64,000 bases of DNA from Hippasteria phrygiana (lineage: Eukaryota; Echinodermata; Asteroidea; Valvatida; Goniasteridae). This document shows positions 23,001 through 35,000 of this stretch, piece after piece. A program made the position numbers and the translations under genes. The stretch lies in contig JAZGUH010000375.1 in the NCBI GenBank assembly GCA_037893225.1, forward strand, positions 1,550,001 through 1,614,000. Direction: 5' to 3'. The stretch's first letter is position 1, and each line of letters opens with the position of its first letter. The notes beneath the pieces are model-generated. The model was not told the origin of the DNA, searched no databases, and saw only the letters and a list, made by a program, of their open reading frames with translations.

Positions 23001-26000
23001 GAAACACATGTGTATGACCACAGCTGCACTTTAATACATTGATAAACAGGCGCAGGACCAATCAGATGCCAATATGCTAATAAGCGGACACTATTTCGCA
23101 GGGGACACTTTTTGGCACGACACCAGGCCTACATGTAGTATAAAATCTAGCCCCACATTACAAAGTTGATGAAAGTGTGCATCATATACTGAATACTGTT
23201 TACATTTTCAACTCCGTGATTTTCTTTTTTCACTTGGTAAAATTAGAGACACTTGAAAATACATACTTCCCACATTGATTTGTGTTTATTCAGAAAGTAT
23301 TTATTCAAATAAAGCACAAATCTACATTGTTTCTGTCAAAATGTTTTTGTTTACTTACATAATCATCTGAAAAGACACCAAAGCTCTGCTCCATGTTATA
23401 AAAGTTGAACCGGACGTATCTGGCACGTTGCCACTCTGTCAAGTCTGGTGGGGGGTCAAAGTTGAACGAAATCTAGCAAAAAAGTATGTATGAAAGATAT
23501 TACTTGTATACGACAAACAAATCATCAGGTCAAAGAAGCCTTAGGCACAGTTTAAAATGTATTAACCCTAACCCCCAAGGCCCTTATTGCTAGGAACCAT
23601 CCTCAATCCTCTAAAATCCTCCTGTGCTTCAATCACCATTCATCCTCAATCCTCCAAAATCCTCCTGTGCTTCAATCACCATTCCTCCTCAATCCTCCAA
23701 AATCCTTCGGTGCTTCAATCACCATTCATCCTCAATCCTCCAAAATCCTCCTGTGCTTCAATCACCATTCATCCTCAATCCTCCAAAATCCTCTGGTGCT
23801 TCAATCACCATTCATCACCAATCCTCCAAAACCACCATGAGGATTTTGGAGGATTGAGGAGGGTTAGGGGTTAAGCATCAATCTAACAAAATCCAACAAT
23901 GATAACAAAGCTGTTGTAATTTGTTGGATTTAGTTGGCAGTCAACACAAATGACATGGTCTGTTGGATACTGTATTGAGCAGGGTAGCAGCTAAATCTAC
24001 CTGTTGGATTTTGTCGTATTTAGGAGGGTGGAAGCAGACTTCTAGTAAAATTTCATTTGATTTTGCTCATACAAAAAAAATACCTGTTGTATTTTGTTGG
24101 ATTTAGCAGGTAGCTACAAAAACACCAAGGCTGGTGTGCAGGTGGTAAACTGGAGAATCCAATCAAATTTGCTGTTGGATTTTGATGGATTTGGCAGGCT
24201 TTTCATTTCAGTTTTGTTAGAAATTGTTGGATGTAGCAGGGCCATACAAATTGAAGTGGGTTAGGGTTACCATTTAAAGCTCTTTAGAGTCAATTCCATA
24301 GCAGTCTTGTTCACTTGACTTGCTGACTTGAATCGGACTCGAGTCAAAATTTTTTTGACTTGAGACTTGACTTGGGAAAAGAAATGACTTGGGACTTGAC
24401 TTGACTTGACTTGAAAGAACATGACTTGTGATTCGACTTGACTTGAATAAATTTGAAGAAACTTTTCTTAATTTAATAAAATAAGCACAAACATTCAGGT
24501 ATCGGTTAAAAAACAAGCCTATAGCGCATATAGCAAGATGGGTGTCCAGTACGTATGCAGGGCCGCAGCGCTGGCCGACTGCATGGAGAATTGTCGAAAT
24601 GGCACACCGGTTTGATTTTGTACAGTGCATGCGTGCTAGCCTATATATGCATTGTCATTTTTTCATTGGAATTTTTATTTACTACCAATTGACTCGAGAC
24701 TTGGTACTTGACTTGAACAAAATTGACTTGGGACTTGACTTGGCTTGGAAAAAATTGGCTTGGGACTTGACTTGGGAAAAATTTGACTTGTGACTTGACT
24801 AGACTTGACTTGACTTGGGAAAATTTGACTTGTGACTTGACTTAACTTGAGAAAAAAATTACTTGGTTACAACACTGTTCCATAGTGAAACATTTAGTTA
24901 TGTGAGTTTTTTGCTGTAAACTGAATAAATTATACATGTAGCTTGGAAACCAAACTAAACTAAACCAAACCAAAAAATAAAAACAACTCCCTAACTTTGT
25001 TTCGAGACGTGTTGCGTTTTTGTGTTATTTAGCCCTTGTGAAAGATTCTACAATCAAAATGTCTGGCCCTCCTAATGTTTAATGACTATAAACTAGGGTT
25101 TAATGATGCCAACATAGGGCGAGATTAGATAGCTCAGTTGGTAGAATGCCGGTACAGTATACTGGAGGTCACAGGTTTGAATCCCGCACCTGCCAGTTTT
25201 CTTTGTTCACTTTGAAAACGATTCAGACTTGTGTCCTCTCTGGAAGGATTTTGTACTCACCACTTCATTTCTTGGCTGAGCATTGACTGAGTACTGAGTA
25301 CACAATACTGAGGTAATTCCACTCACAGAGGCACTCGACGTTAGGCTAAACATGGAAGAACACTCGCCACTTGATGTGACTTTATACTGCCATGGGGAGA
25401 AGGAAATGTTATCCGTTGATTTGAAGATACCCATCTGGTCAGGTCGGACCGAGTCGCCCATCTGAATCTGGATTGTTTCAATCAGGTAGCTCTGTAACGA
25501 TAATGGGGAAAAAATGAAGTCACATTTAACATCACACATGTAAACTGAGTGTATGGGCAATTCTAACACTACAACTGCCCCATCGCGGTAAAATGCAAAA
25601 ATGCAACGTGTGAATTTTTTTTAAATCACTTTAGTTGCAAATGTGGAACTTCAGAGACGAACAAAAAATACTGCACAAATTCCACAGGGTTGTACAAGGG
25701 GCAAGGTGAACTCGCAAATGGCAAATATGTACATAACATTGCATGATCTGAAATAAATAAATACATCAACAGTAAGTGTACTTGTATTGTAGTTAATCAT
25801 GGGATGGTCGCTTTAAGCCCTGTCCGCACTGGACTTATTTTCGTCACACAATCCACAAGGGAAACTGACTAGGTAAATTTGAATACATTTTCAAAGTGAA
25901 CAAAGAAACTGGCACGAGCGGGATTCGAACCTGCGACCTCCGGGTTACCGTACCGGCGCTCTACCAACTGAGCTATCTTGCCCTATGTTGGCGGTCTCCC

Positions 26001-29000
26001 AAATTGTCAGTATCTTTGTTCGAGTGGGCGCTAGTCAGAAGTCATAAACCCAGAATGCCGTGTAGCCAGGGATCACACCCAATTTTACGATACAACCTGG
26101 GAAGCAACATTGTGGAGATCACTCAATGAGGATACGACTTTTTAATTTATAATTCGTCACACAATCCACAAGGGAAACTGACTAGGTAAATTTGAATACA
26201 TTTTCAAAGTGAACAAAGAAACTGGCACGAGCGGGATTCGAACCTGCGACCTCCGGGTTACCGTACCGGCGCTCTACCAACTGAGCTAGATAGCTCAGTT
26301 GATAGCTCAGTTGGTAGAGCGCCGGTACGGTAACCCGGAGGTCGCAGGTTCGAATCCCGCTCGTGCCAGTTTCTTTGTTCACTTTGAAAATGTATTCAAA
26401 TTTACCTAGTCAGTTTCCCTTGTGGATTGTGTGACGAATTATAAATTAAAAAGTCGTATCCTCATTGAGTGATCTCCACAATGTTGCTTCCCAGGTTGTA
26501 TCGTAAAATTGGGTGTGATCCCTGGCTACACGGCATTCTGGGTTTATGACTTCTGACTAGCGCCCACTCGAACAAAGATACTGACAATTTGGGAGACCGC
26601 CAACATAGGGCAAGATAGCTCAGTTGGTAGAGCGCCGGTACGGTAACCCGGAGGTCGCAGGTTCGAATCCCGCTCGTGCCAGTTTCTTTGTTCACTTTGA
26701 AAATGTATTCAAATTTACCTAGTCAGTTTCCCTTGTGGATTGTGTGACGAATTATAAATTAAAAAGTCGTATCCTCATTGAGTGATCTCCACAATGTTGC
26801 TTCCCAGGTTGTATCGTAAAATTGGGTGTGATCCCTGGCTACACGGCATTCTGGGTTTATGACTTCTGACTAGCGCCCACTCGAACAAAGATACTGACAA
26901 TTTGGGAGACCGCCAACATAGGGCAAGATAGCTCAGTTGGTAGAGCGCCGGTACGGTAACCCGGAGGTCGCAGGTTCGAATCCCGCTCGTGCCAGTTTCT
27001 TTGTTCACTTTGAAACTGGACTTATTTTGGTAAAACTTACCGAGACGATGGGTACTTTTCCCATTTTAAGTCCAGTGCGGACAGCCTAGGACGTTTTCCT
27101 CTCAGTTACTTTTCCTGAGTCCAGCGGTTACTTCTACCGGCCAACTGCTGCCCAGGAAAACTGACCAGGTAACTTTTCCCGAGACGATAAGTCCAGTGCG
27201 GACAGTGCGAGTCGGTAAAAGCGGCTCAGGAAAGCGTACATCCGGCCCGAGCGCGAGGTCATGCTACACTGGGACACCACGCATGCGCTTTGCATTGCTT
27301 CACCGAGGTGCGGTGCACGTGGCAAGTTTCCAAATTCCAGTGCGTTGTTCCTTTTTTGTCTGCATCATGGCAGATATTATTATTGATACAGTCAGAAGTT
27401 TGATTGGTGCTAATCGATGTAGTCCTATATGTACACATCAGCCGGAAAAATAAAAAGGCACGCGTGATTTGGGTCAATCGTGTCAATGTAGTAAGGTCAC
27501 GCAAAGCGCCCTCATGCGTCCTTATATTGACAGCTCGGTTACTTCTCCCACGGTCTCGGTAAAATTTTCCCGTGTCGAAAGTCCAAGTGCGGACAGCGGT
27601 CACATTTGACCATTTTTCATTTTACCATCGTCTCGGTAAAACCTTCCGAAAAATAAGTCCAGTGCGGACACGGCTAAAGTCTACTTCAGAAGCATACATT
27701 TTGGAACCACAGACGAAATCAAAGAAATGTCATCAGTACTTTTAACAAGTATTCCTCATCAATTCTTGCAAATAGCTAATTTACTTACAGGTCTGCAGAA
27801 TATTTACATGAAAAAACCTTTGCACTGTCTTTTATCTCCTAGCTTTCTATTCCTCAAAGAGATTGACAAATTTCAGGCTACTCGAATAGAAAGAATGGGT
27901 TTCAGGGAGATATTCTTCTTATTGTTAAATTACATTCAGATATAATACATTTTGGTCAACATTAACATTCAGCTCTCAGAACTCTTTTACACATAATGTA
28001 CAACAAAATGTTAAAGATATACATGTACATGTCCATGCTGTACAAAAACTGACTTTTTTCCCTTCTAAATATTTTCATCAGACATTTTATTTTAACGAAA
28101 AAAAAAACCCAAGTTTTTTTTTCTATTTTGGCCATCCGCAACCCTCCAAATGTTTTTGTATTATTTCATGGCAGAAATAATTGCCCGTTTTATTATAATA
28201 TACCTTAACCCTTTGCGTGCGGATGACGTCTGTGGAAGCAAAAAAAAAGTGTCACCAGCCTGGATGACGCCATTGGCCGCCGTTTGTGCAGTTTCAATCC
28301 ATTGTTGGATTATTGTTTATGTCATGCTTGACTGCACAAAAAAACACATTGTAGCGGTTCACTTGGCTGCCAGAATCGCTGCAACACCCCGACGTCTCCC
28401 GTAAAAAAAACGTGCCCAAGGGGTTAATTAATAGTCATAAACTACAAAATAACAGATTTCTCTGAGCAATCAACATCCTCTTTTGAGGCTAGAATTTACT
28501 AAGGCTTGCTGACTTTGCCGCATATCCAAATAAATTATATTCAAAATATCATCAGCACTGCCAAGTATGCTGAAGCTAAACTGGTTTCAAAGAAATATTT
28601 CATAGTCTTCTATTTTCATTCTTTCACACAGGTGCAATAGCAGCTACACCCATTGTATATTGCTTTCAAAGCTCCAGGTAACAGGTGTTCCGGGAGCAGT
28701 TGTGGAGAAAGCCTTTTGTTCTCCCATTGGTCCCGATAATTGCCTTGTCATTTTATGAGATAGAAGATGCCCACATGCCCTAGAATGTCTGCATCTATTA
28801 CTGTGAGTCATACAATGGTTGGCAAGTGCAGCTGTTTTGTTGCTAGGCAGACACGATTTTCAAAAGAATTCTAAATGTAGGCACACAATGCAGGAATTTT
28901 GTTAATTGAATATGCATACTGTGGCTACCATAAGACAGATCGAAAACAATTTGTCGGATTTGGTTATCCTGTTTATCCAACGATTACTTTAGTACTTTAC

Positions 29001-32000
29001 AAATGTCAATTTATTCGTCGCCTGACAGTAAAGCAGCATTCGCATTGGACTAACGTTTTTCAAAAGTTACCGTGTGTGTTTGTTAACATTCCACTGTGGT
29101 TATTCTTCCGAGTGTCCGCGCTTGGATTACACGCCTCGTGGAAAGTCCTTGGCTACCCAAACTTTGCGGTGGCATGTAGACGGAAAGCATGTGATCAAAA
29201 TGCATGTTTTACATTACAGTGGCTGTCCGCACTGGACTTTTCAGCGACGTAAAACTGCCACGTAACTTCTCAGCTACACGGTTGGCCCTGTAAAAGTTCC
29301 CGCTGCGGAGGTTTTAAACTGACAACCGACGATCGACACTTGACAATCTGAAAAGTTTACTGACTGTCTGCACTGGACTTAATTTGGTCAAGTTGATAAC
29401 AGTCTCCGTACGTTTTACCAATAAAAGTCCAATGCGGACATGGCTCAGTTCCAACATGTCTCATTCAAAAAAAATATATATACACAAATGGTGGGCAACT
29501 GGAGACAAGTCAAGCTGATCGTCAACCGAATATTTAGGCCTGTAGTCGAGTCCATCACAAGTCCCTGCAAGTCTATCACAAACCTTCCAGTCCTAATTCC
29601 AATCACAAGCTATTCATATGAGCTTTGACAAAGACATTCCTTTGTCATTTTTCATCCAGTTACTTGTGACTGGCTTTATGAAAGGACTTGTGACTGGACT
29701 TGTGAAAGGACTTGTGAAAGGACTTGCAGGGACTCGACTACAGCCCTGCGAATATTTGAATACCTTTTTGCTGGTTCGAATGGGGTTCGAATATTCATAA
29801 AATGTATATGCACGTACAAATACGACTCTGATGCTGTTTTAATAGGAAAGTTACGGCGCTTAGCAGTGTCAAATGACGCATTTTTGTAGACGGTAAGCCT
29901 GTTCGATATGACGATATTTCCCGATATTTCGATATTTTTTTCATATCGCAAATCGTATCGGCCCCTTTAAAAATAACCGGAATATCGGGGACTTCGATAT
30001 ACCGAAGAATATCGCGATATATGTTCCTTTTGGCCGCATTACGTGTGGATTTGTCCAGTTTACTTTGCTCGAAATTCCAGTTATTTCCAATTATTGGACG
30101 GTAGGAATAGTATATATTGTATCATGATGTACCATGGAGGAATAAACAAATACATACATGCACTAAATGTGTCTTTCTTTGACCGTTTTCTAAACCCCGA
30201 CATGACATCTCCGCTCCGCGCGATTTACCTTCCGCGCGATTTACCCTCCGCGCCGTACGTTGTCAAGTGCAAACAACGTCTTATTCCCAGTGTACAATGT
30301 ACGTACCTACACGCTTGCGAACTCATCTTGAGATCGAGGGGTATGGCAATTGTTTGCAATAAGGTCAACCCCTGTAGCGCATCTGCGCGTGCGCGTTGCT
30401 TTGTTGCTAGCCTTGGTCAAGTGCAAGCAACCGCACTGAATGCCACCGTCTTAATTTCCCCAGTGTACAAGGCACACGTAGTTAGGTGTAGTTACGTGTA
30501 GCGAACTGCGTCGCGTCTTGAGAAAAGATTAAAACACGTGCCGCGCATCCATTGTACATTGTGCAATGTACGTCATGTCGTCTTCACAAAATATACGACA
30601 CGATCGTTTGTTGACAGCTCGCATGTGATCGTCCATGGTATTATCATCTGTGTTACTAATCAACAATGCTGAAATAGAAACAAACGCTAGTCTTTCTGGA
30701 GTGCCATAAAGTAGCCAACTGAAGGTAAATGTCGTAAAACTCCAAATACTCAACGAGCGAAGGGAAGCTTTGTCAAACCATGGTCAAACCGGCCCCCCGT
30801 TCCGATCCTGCCGCTCAATCCCGGCGGGCCCGATCCCGGTGGCCCCGATCTCATGATGCCGTGGTGACTTCCGTCATGTATTTGTTTTATTCCTCCGTTC
30901 TTCCGGTAATGAAAAAAGTGACGTCATCACGATAATATCGAATATCGCGATATTTTTCTGCCAATATTTCGGTATCAAAATAAATGGATATCGAACAGCC
31001 TTAGTAGACGGTAACGTTTTCTTAAAGAAGGTTTATTGTTCCCGTCTGTAAAACTTAAAAAATAAATTACTAAAAAAGTGCAGGCTGGAGTTTGGTTTCT
31101 TGTTATCAGAATGTTATACACACCCATGATGACACCCGTTTTTCCTTCCTCCATGATAAAACAGGCGCATGCAAACAATGTTTGATCGAGCGGTCCATAA
31201 TATCGATCGCCGCACGTAAAACACTGGCGTGCTTTGCGTGCAACTTTTTACCAGCATGCAGCTACAGCTGATGCATGTAACAGCATGCAGTTGATCGGCG
31301 AGATTTCAATTTTAAGGAAATTGAAATCTTTTAATGTTAGTCACCAGATTCTTAGACTTTTTTATCAGAGTACCATTCAATCCATTGTAATTTGTTGTTG
31401 TATTAGTTGGTTTAAGTCACTCACTTTGTGCAATCTTAAGAAACTCCAACGTATAGACAAACAAGCAGGGAAGATCATTGGCGCTGATTTTCAGGGTATC
31501 CAAGAAATCGCACAGAATCATGTGACAAACAAATTCAATGAAATATTGTCCGATTCGACCCATCCTCTCAACCCCTTCATTATTCAGAACCGATCTGGTA
31601 GGGTACGCCAACTCGCCCTCAAAACAAATAGATTGAAATCTTCATTTTTACCATGGGCTATTCAAATTTTTTATTTAAGTTTCACTAGATAATTATGGTT
31701 TGCATTTCCGCTCCCCCTTCTCCAACCCCATCTTCCGACTCCCTCTCTCCACTCATCCAACCCTTCTCTCCCCTTCTTTGCCCCCAAATGCCTCTCCATT
31801 CCCTTTCCTCCCTCATTGCCATCATCTACATGTACCCTTTCGCTCCCTTTCCTTCGCTCCATACTGCCATCACCCACCTCCCTGCATAACTTCTTTTTTT
31901 TTTTTACCATTCACTTCCCGTAATGTCCCCTCCCACTTTACTTTCCGAATTGATTGATTATGTATTTGTGTGTGTTTTGGTGAATATTTCATTTCAGTGA

Positions 32001-35000
32001 CTTGTCTTATTCTTTATAGTGCCTTTTTCAGTGACTTTGTTTTTATATTTAGATTTATATATTTTATCAGAGTTCATGTTTTTGAATGTTTTTAATGCTT
32101 CTTGATAATGCACTGGGAAGAAAATTTTCATGTTTTTAACATGATCGAATAAAATTTGAATCTTGAATCTTGAGTACTATTAAGTATTTTAATATTCGGC
32201 CAAACCCAGTTTCGAATAATCGAATACTAAATTATTCGAAAATAAACAGCCCTAAAATGGGAGAAAAATGCAGGAGGGAATGGGGGAAAAATGCAGGAGG
32301 GAATTGGCTCACCTGTCTGCAAATATCTGATTTGATATCTGATTTGAGTACTATTAAGTATTTTAATATTCGGCCAAACCCAGTTTCGAATAATCGAATA
32401 CTAAATTATTCGAAAATAAACAGCCCTAAAATGGGAGAAAAATGCAGGAGGGAATGGGGGAAAAATGCAGGAGGGAATTGGCTCACCTGTCTGCAAATAT
32501 CTGATTTGATAAATCACTTTTTCTGACCGGACCTACCTTCTGTAAATCAATCGTTATCTCGGTATCGGGGCTGATCATTCTAGCACTGAGAAGGTTGTTC
32601 CTGGATGTACTCTGCCACCATGTATACACGTCCCCAGTGGCCGGATCCAGATCCACCATCATCTCCGGACCGTGAGCTAGCGAGGGGTCACTCGCATCAC
32701 AGATGGAGGTCCCGCGCTCTCCGGGCGGCTTTGAGATCTCCACGTGGGCGTTGAAGCTCTCTGGGGCATTCAGACCGCAGGTGATGCGGGCCGATATGGG
32801 TTTGTTAAGGGCAACATTGACCAGGGCAGACTGGGACGAGACTTGACTGACCTTGTAACAGAGAAACAATCGGACAAAAAATTATTTGACAGTTAGGCCT
32901 TTTGCAAAATAAAACTAGGAATCATCTCGTCCTGTCAATATTTTGCGTACATATTAGAGTCTGGGTGAAAGTCAGAGTTTGCGATGTTCATAAAAAAACC
33001 TTAAGAAATTAAGCAAAGAATTTTAGGCAACAAAAACCTGATAAACGTATAAAATTACAATTTGCTCAAAATCAAAACCGTGGGCTTACACTGATTGCAC
33101 AATATTTAGAAGAAAAAAAACAACATATTTTTGAAAAGCAAAGACAGTATATCTTTGACCATGTTGACAGGATCTTATTTCATACACATGTTGAATCACA
33201 CAAAGCATGAACACTATATCCGCATAACTGGAGCCGTTGCATCCTTGTACCGAAGATTTTTATTTCTGTTTTTTGGACAACCGAAGTTAGTTCTCTTTTT
33301 CTGTCTGCAACGCCTTTCATGCAAGTCATAACTTTTTGAAGGCAGATTCTAACTAGGACCAGGATCCAATTTTTACCAACCGAGTATTTAACCAGTTCGC
33401 GCCGGGATTATTTTTGCCGAAAATTTCTATTTTCCAAAAAGGCAAAATATAGCAGCCAACTATAGCCAAACGCCACAAATACTGATTTGCAAGAGTCACT
33501 TCAACAGTATTTATACAATATTTCTTGCCGAAACCTCATATATAATTCAATACTCCGGGAGCGCCCACCGGAGCATAAATTGTAGAACAGGCCGTGCACA
33601 GCGGCCAAGTTCAAGTTCAACACACGGTCCGCCTCCACAGACTTCTCGGACTTTGTGTGTGTGTACAAAACAAATGAGGGATTAGCGTGTTGAGACGTCA
33701 CACGGAGGCGAGTCGAGGCAAGCTTGACGTTTTTACCTGTCAGCCGTGCCCGTGTATAAAAACAGCCAGATCGTGTCAACACGTCCTCTGACGCGAACTG
33801 GTTAACAATGTGACCCACCACCCCCAAACCAGTCCAAAGTAAAAAAAATTTATATGGGGGATTTTGACACAATTGAATTGCTGGCATTTTTAAGTTTTAA
33901 AATAGATATATGGCATTTGCCAACTTTCGCCTGTTTTTGGGGGTGGTGGGTCACATCAGTTGAAAATGTCTTTGGCTTGGTTGTCAGTTTTTTTTTCTTT
34001 ATAAAAATGCTGGGATTGTTCTACATGTATGATAATGCACTTAAAAGTCATCATAGGAATGGTACGTTTTTGGACTTTACTTGCAAAAGACAAAAGGTTT
34101 GCAAGTGATGGTATACAAGGAAATTCACAGGCTTTGCTTACAAAATCTTTGAGATGTTTCTATATTATAACCTAATCGAATGCAATGATTTAGTACATTG
34201 CATTAGGCGAAGTAAAAAAAAAATACATGTTTAGTTTCCCGGCCCGATTTCCTTTAAGGGGGGGGGGGGGGGGGGGGGCGCCTGGATTTTAAAAAATCTT
34301 ACCAGTGAAAAATGAGGTGAAAGAAATCCCCCAAAATGTCAACTGATCCATCAGAAAATATAATACTTGAGAGTCAGAACTTACTAAAACTAACCCCTGT
34401 AAACATGTTCAATTCTCTTGTCCAACATGTCTCTTTCGTTTTTCTGTGTTTGAACAGTTAAAAAACCTATGGTTTTACTTTAATATCCACACCATATCGC
34501 AAGGAACAGCAAAATCTTGAAAATTAATTAATTAACCCTCCTTGATAACAACTATATAAATATGTGGCACAACCTGTTTTTCAAGATTTATGTCAGCAGC
34601 ATCTGTAAAAATGAGGCAGAAATTAACATGTTTGTGAACTTTGAGTGACCATACACTCTACTGTGCCAAGTCCCCAAGAGCAAGACATCTAAATATTATT
34701 AAAAACAGAAAACACAAAAAAAATTCTCCTTATTGCACTAAAGGTTGTGGCAAGTGTTAATACAATTATGAACACAGATGAATGGTTATTTTCCAAGATC
34801 TGCTGTTCCTGACCGGTTTTGGTGGGGGGATTAAAGTGAAATCCCACTCCGCCACCAAGTTCGGTACTTTGTGCCCAACGAACATGCAGTGTAGGACAGG
34901 TGCGCAGCATGCAATAAACTACACACACCTGTTGAAGAACCATGGAGGACAGAAACACGATGGCAGTCTTCCAAAAAGCGTCACATTTCCTCGTTCTTGT

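Larger units (their letters stand above)
25820..27084. mobile_element. Element with GTCCGCACTGGACTTA ends holding a tRNA-like array
   Basis: CTGTCCGCACTGGACTTA at the left is mirrored by TAAGTCCAGTGCGGACAG at the right. Between them lie five tRNA-like heads with their bodies. The two left copies are on the minus strand and the three right copies on the plus strand, meeting head to head at about 26288. The arms appear almost identical. No transposase is present. Confidence 0.75.

Noticed and set aside
23587..23874. Open frames in the AATCCTCC repeat (95 and 77 codons)
   Set aside because: They are translations of a 43-bp tandem repeat with no independent support.
25820..27084. Five functional tRNA-Thr genes
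   Set aside because: Position 33 is C instead of U, the anticodon stem has a mismatch and two heads lack the 5' acceptor strand. The shared non-tRNA body marks a SINE.
33501..33887. 128-codon minus open frame
   Set aside because: It lies within a TTAA MITE whose inverted copy at 13.3 kb does not keep the frame.
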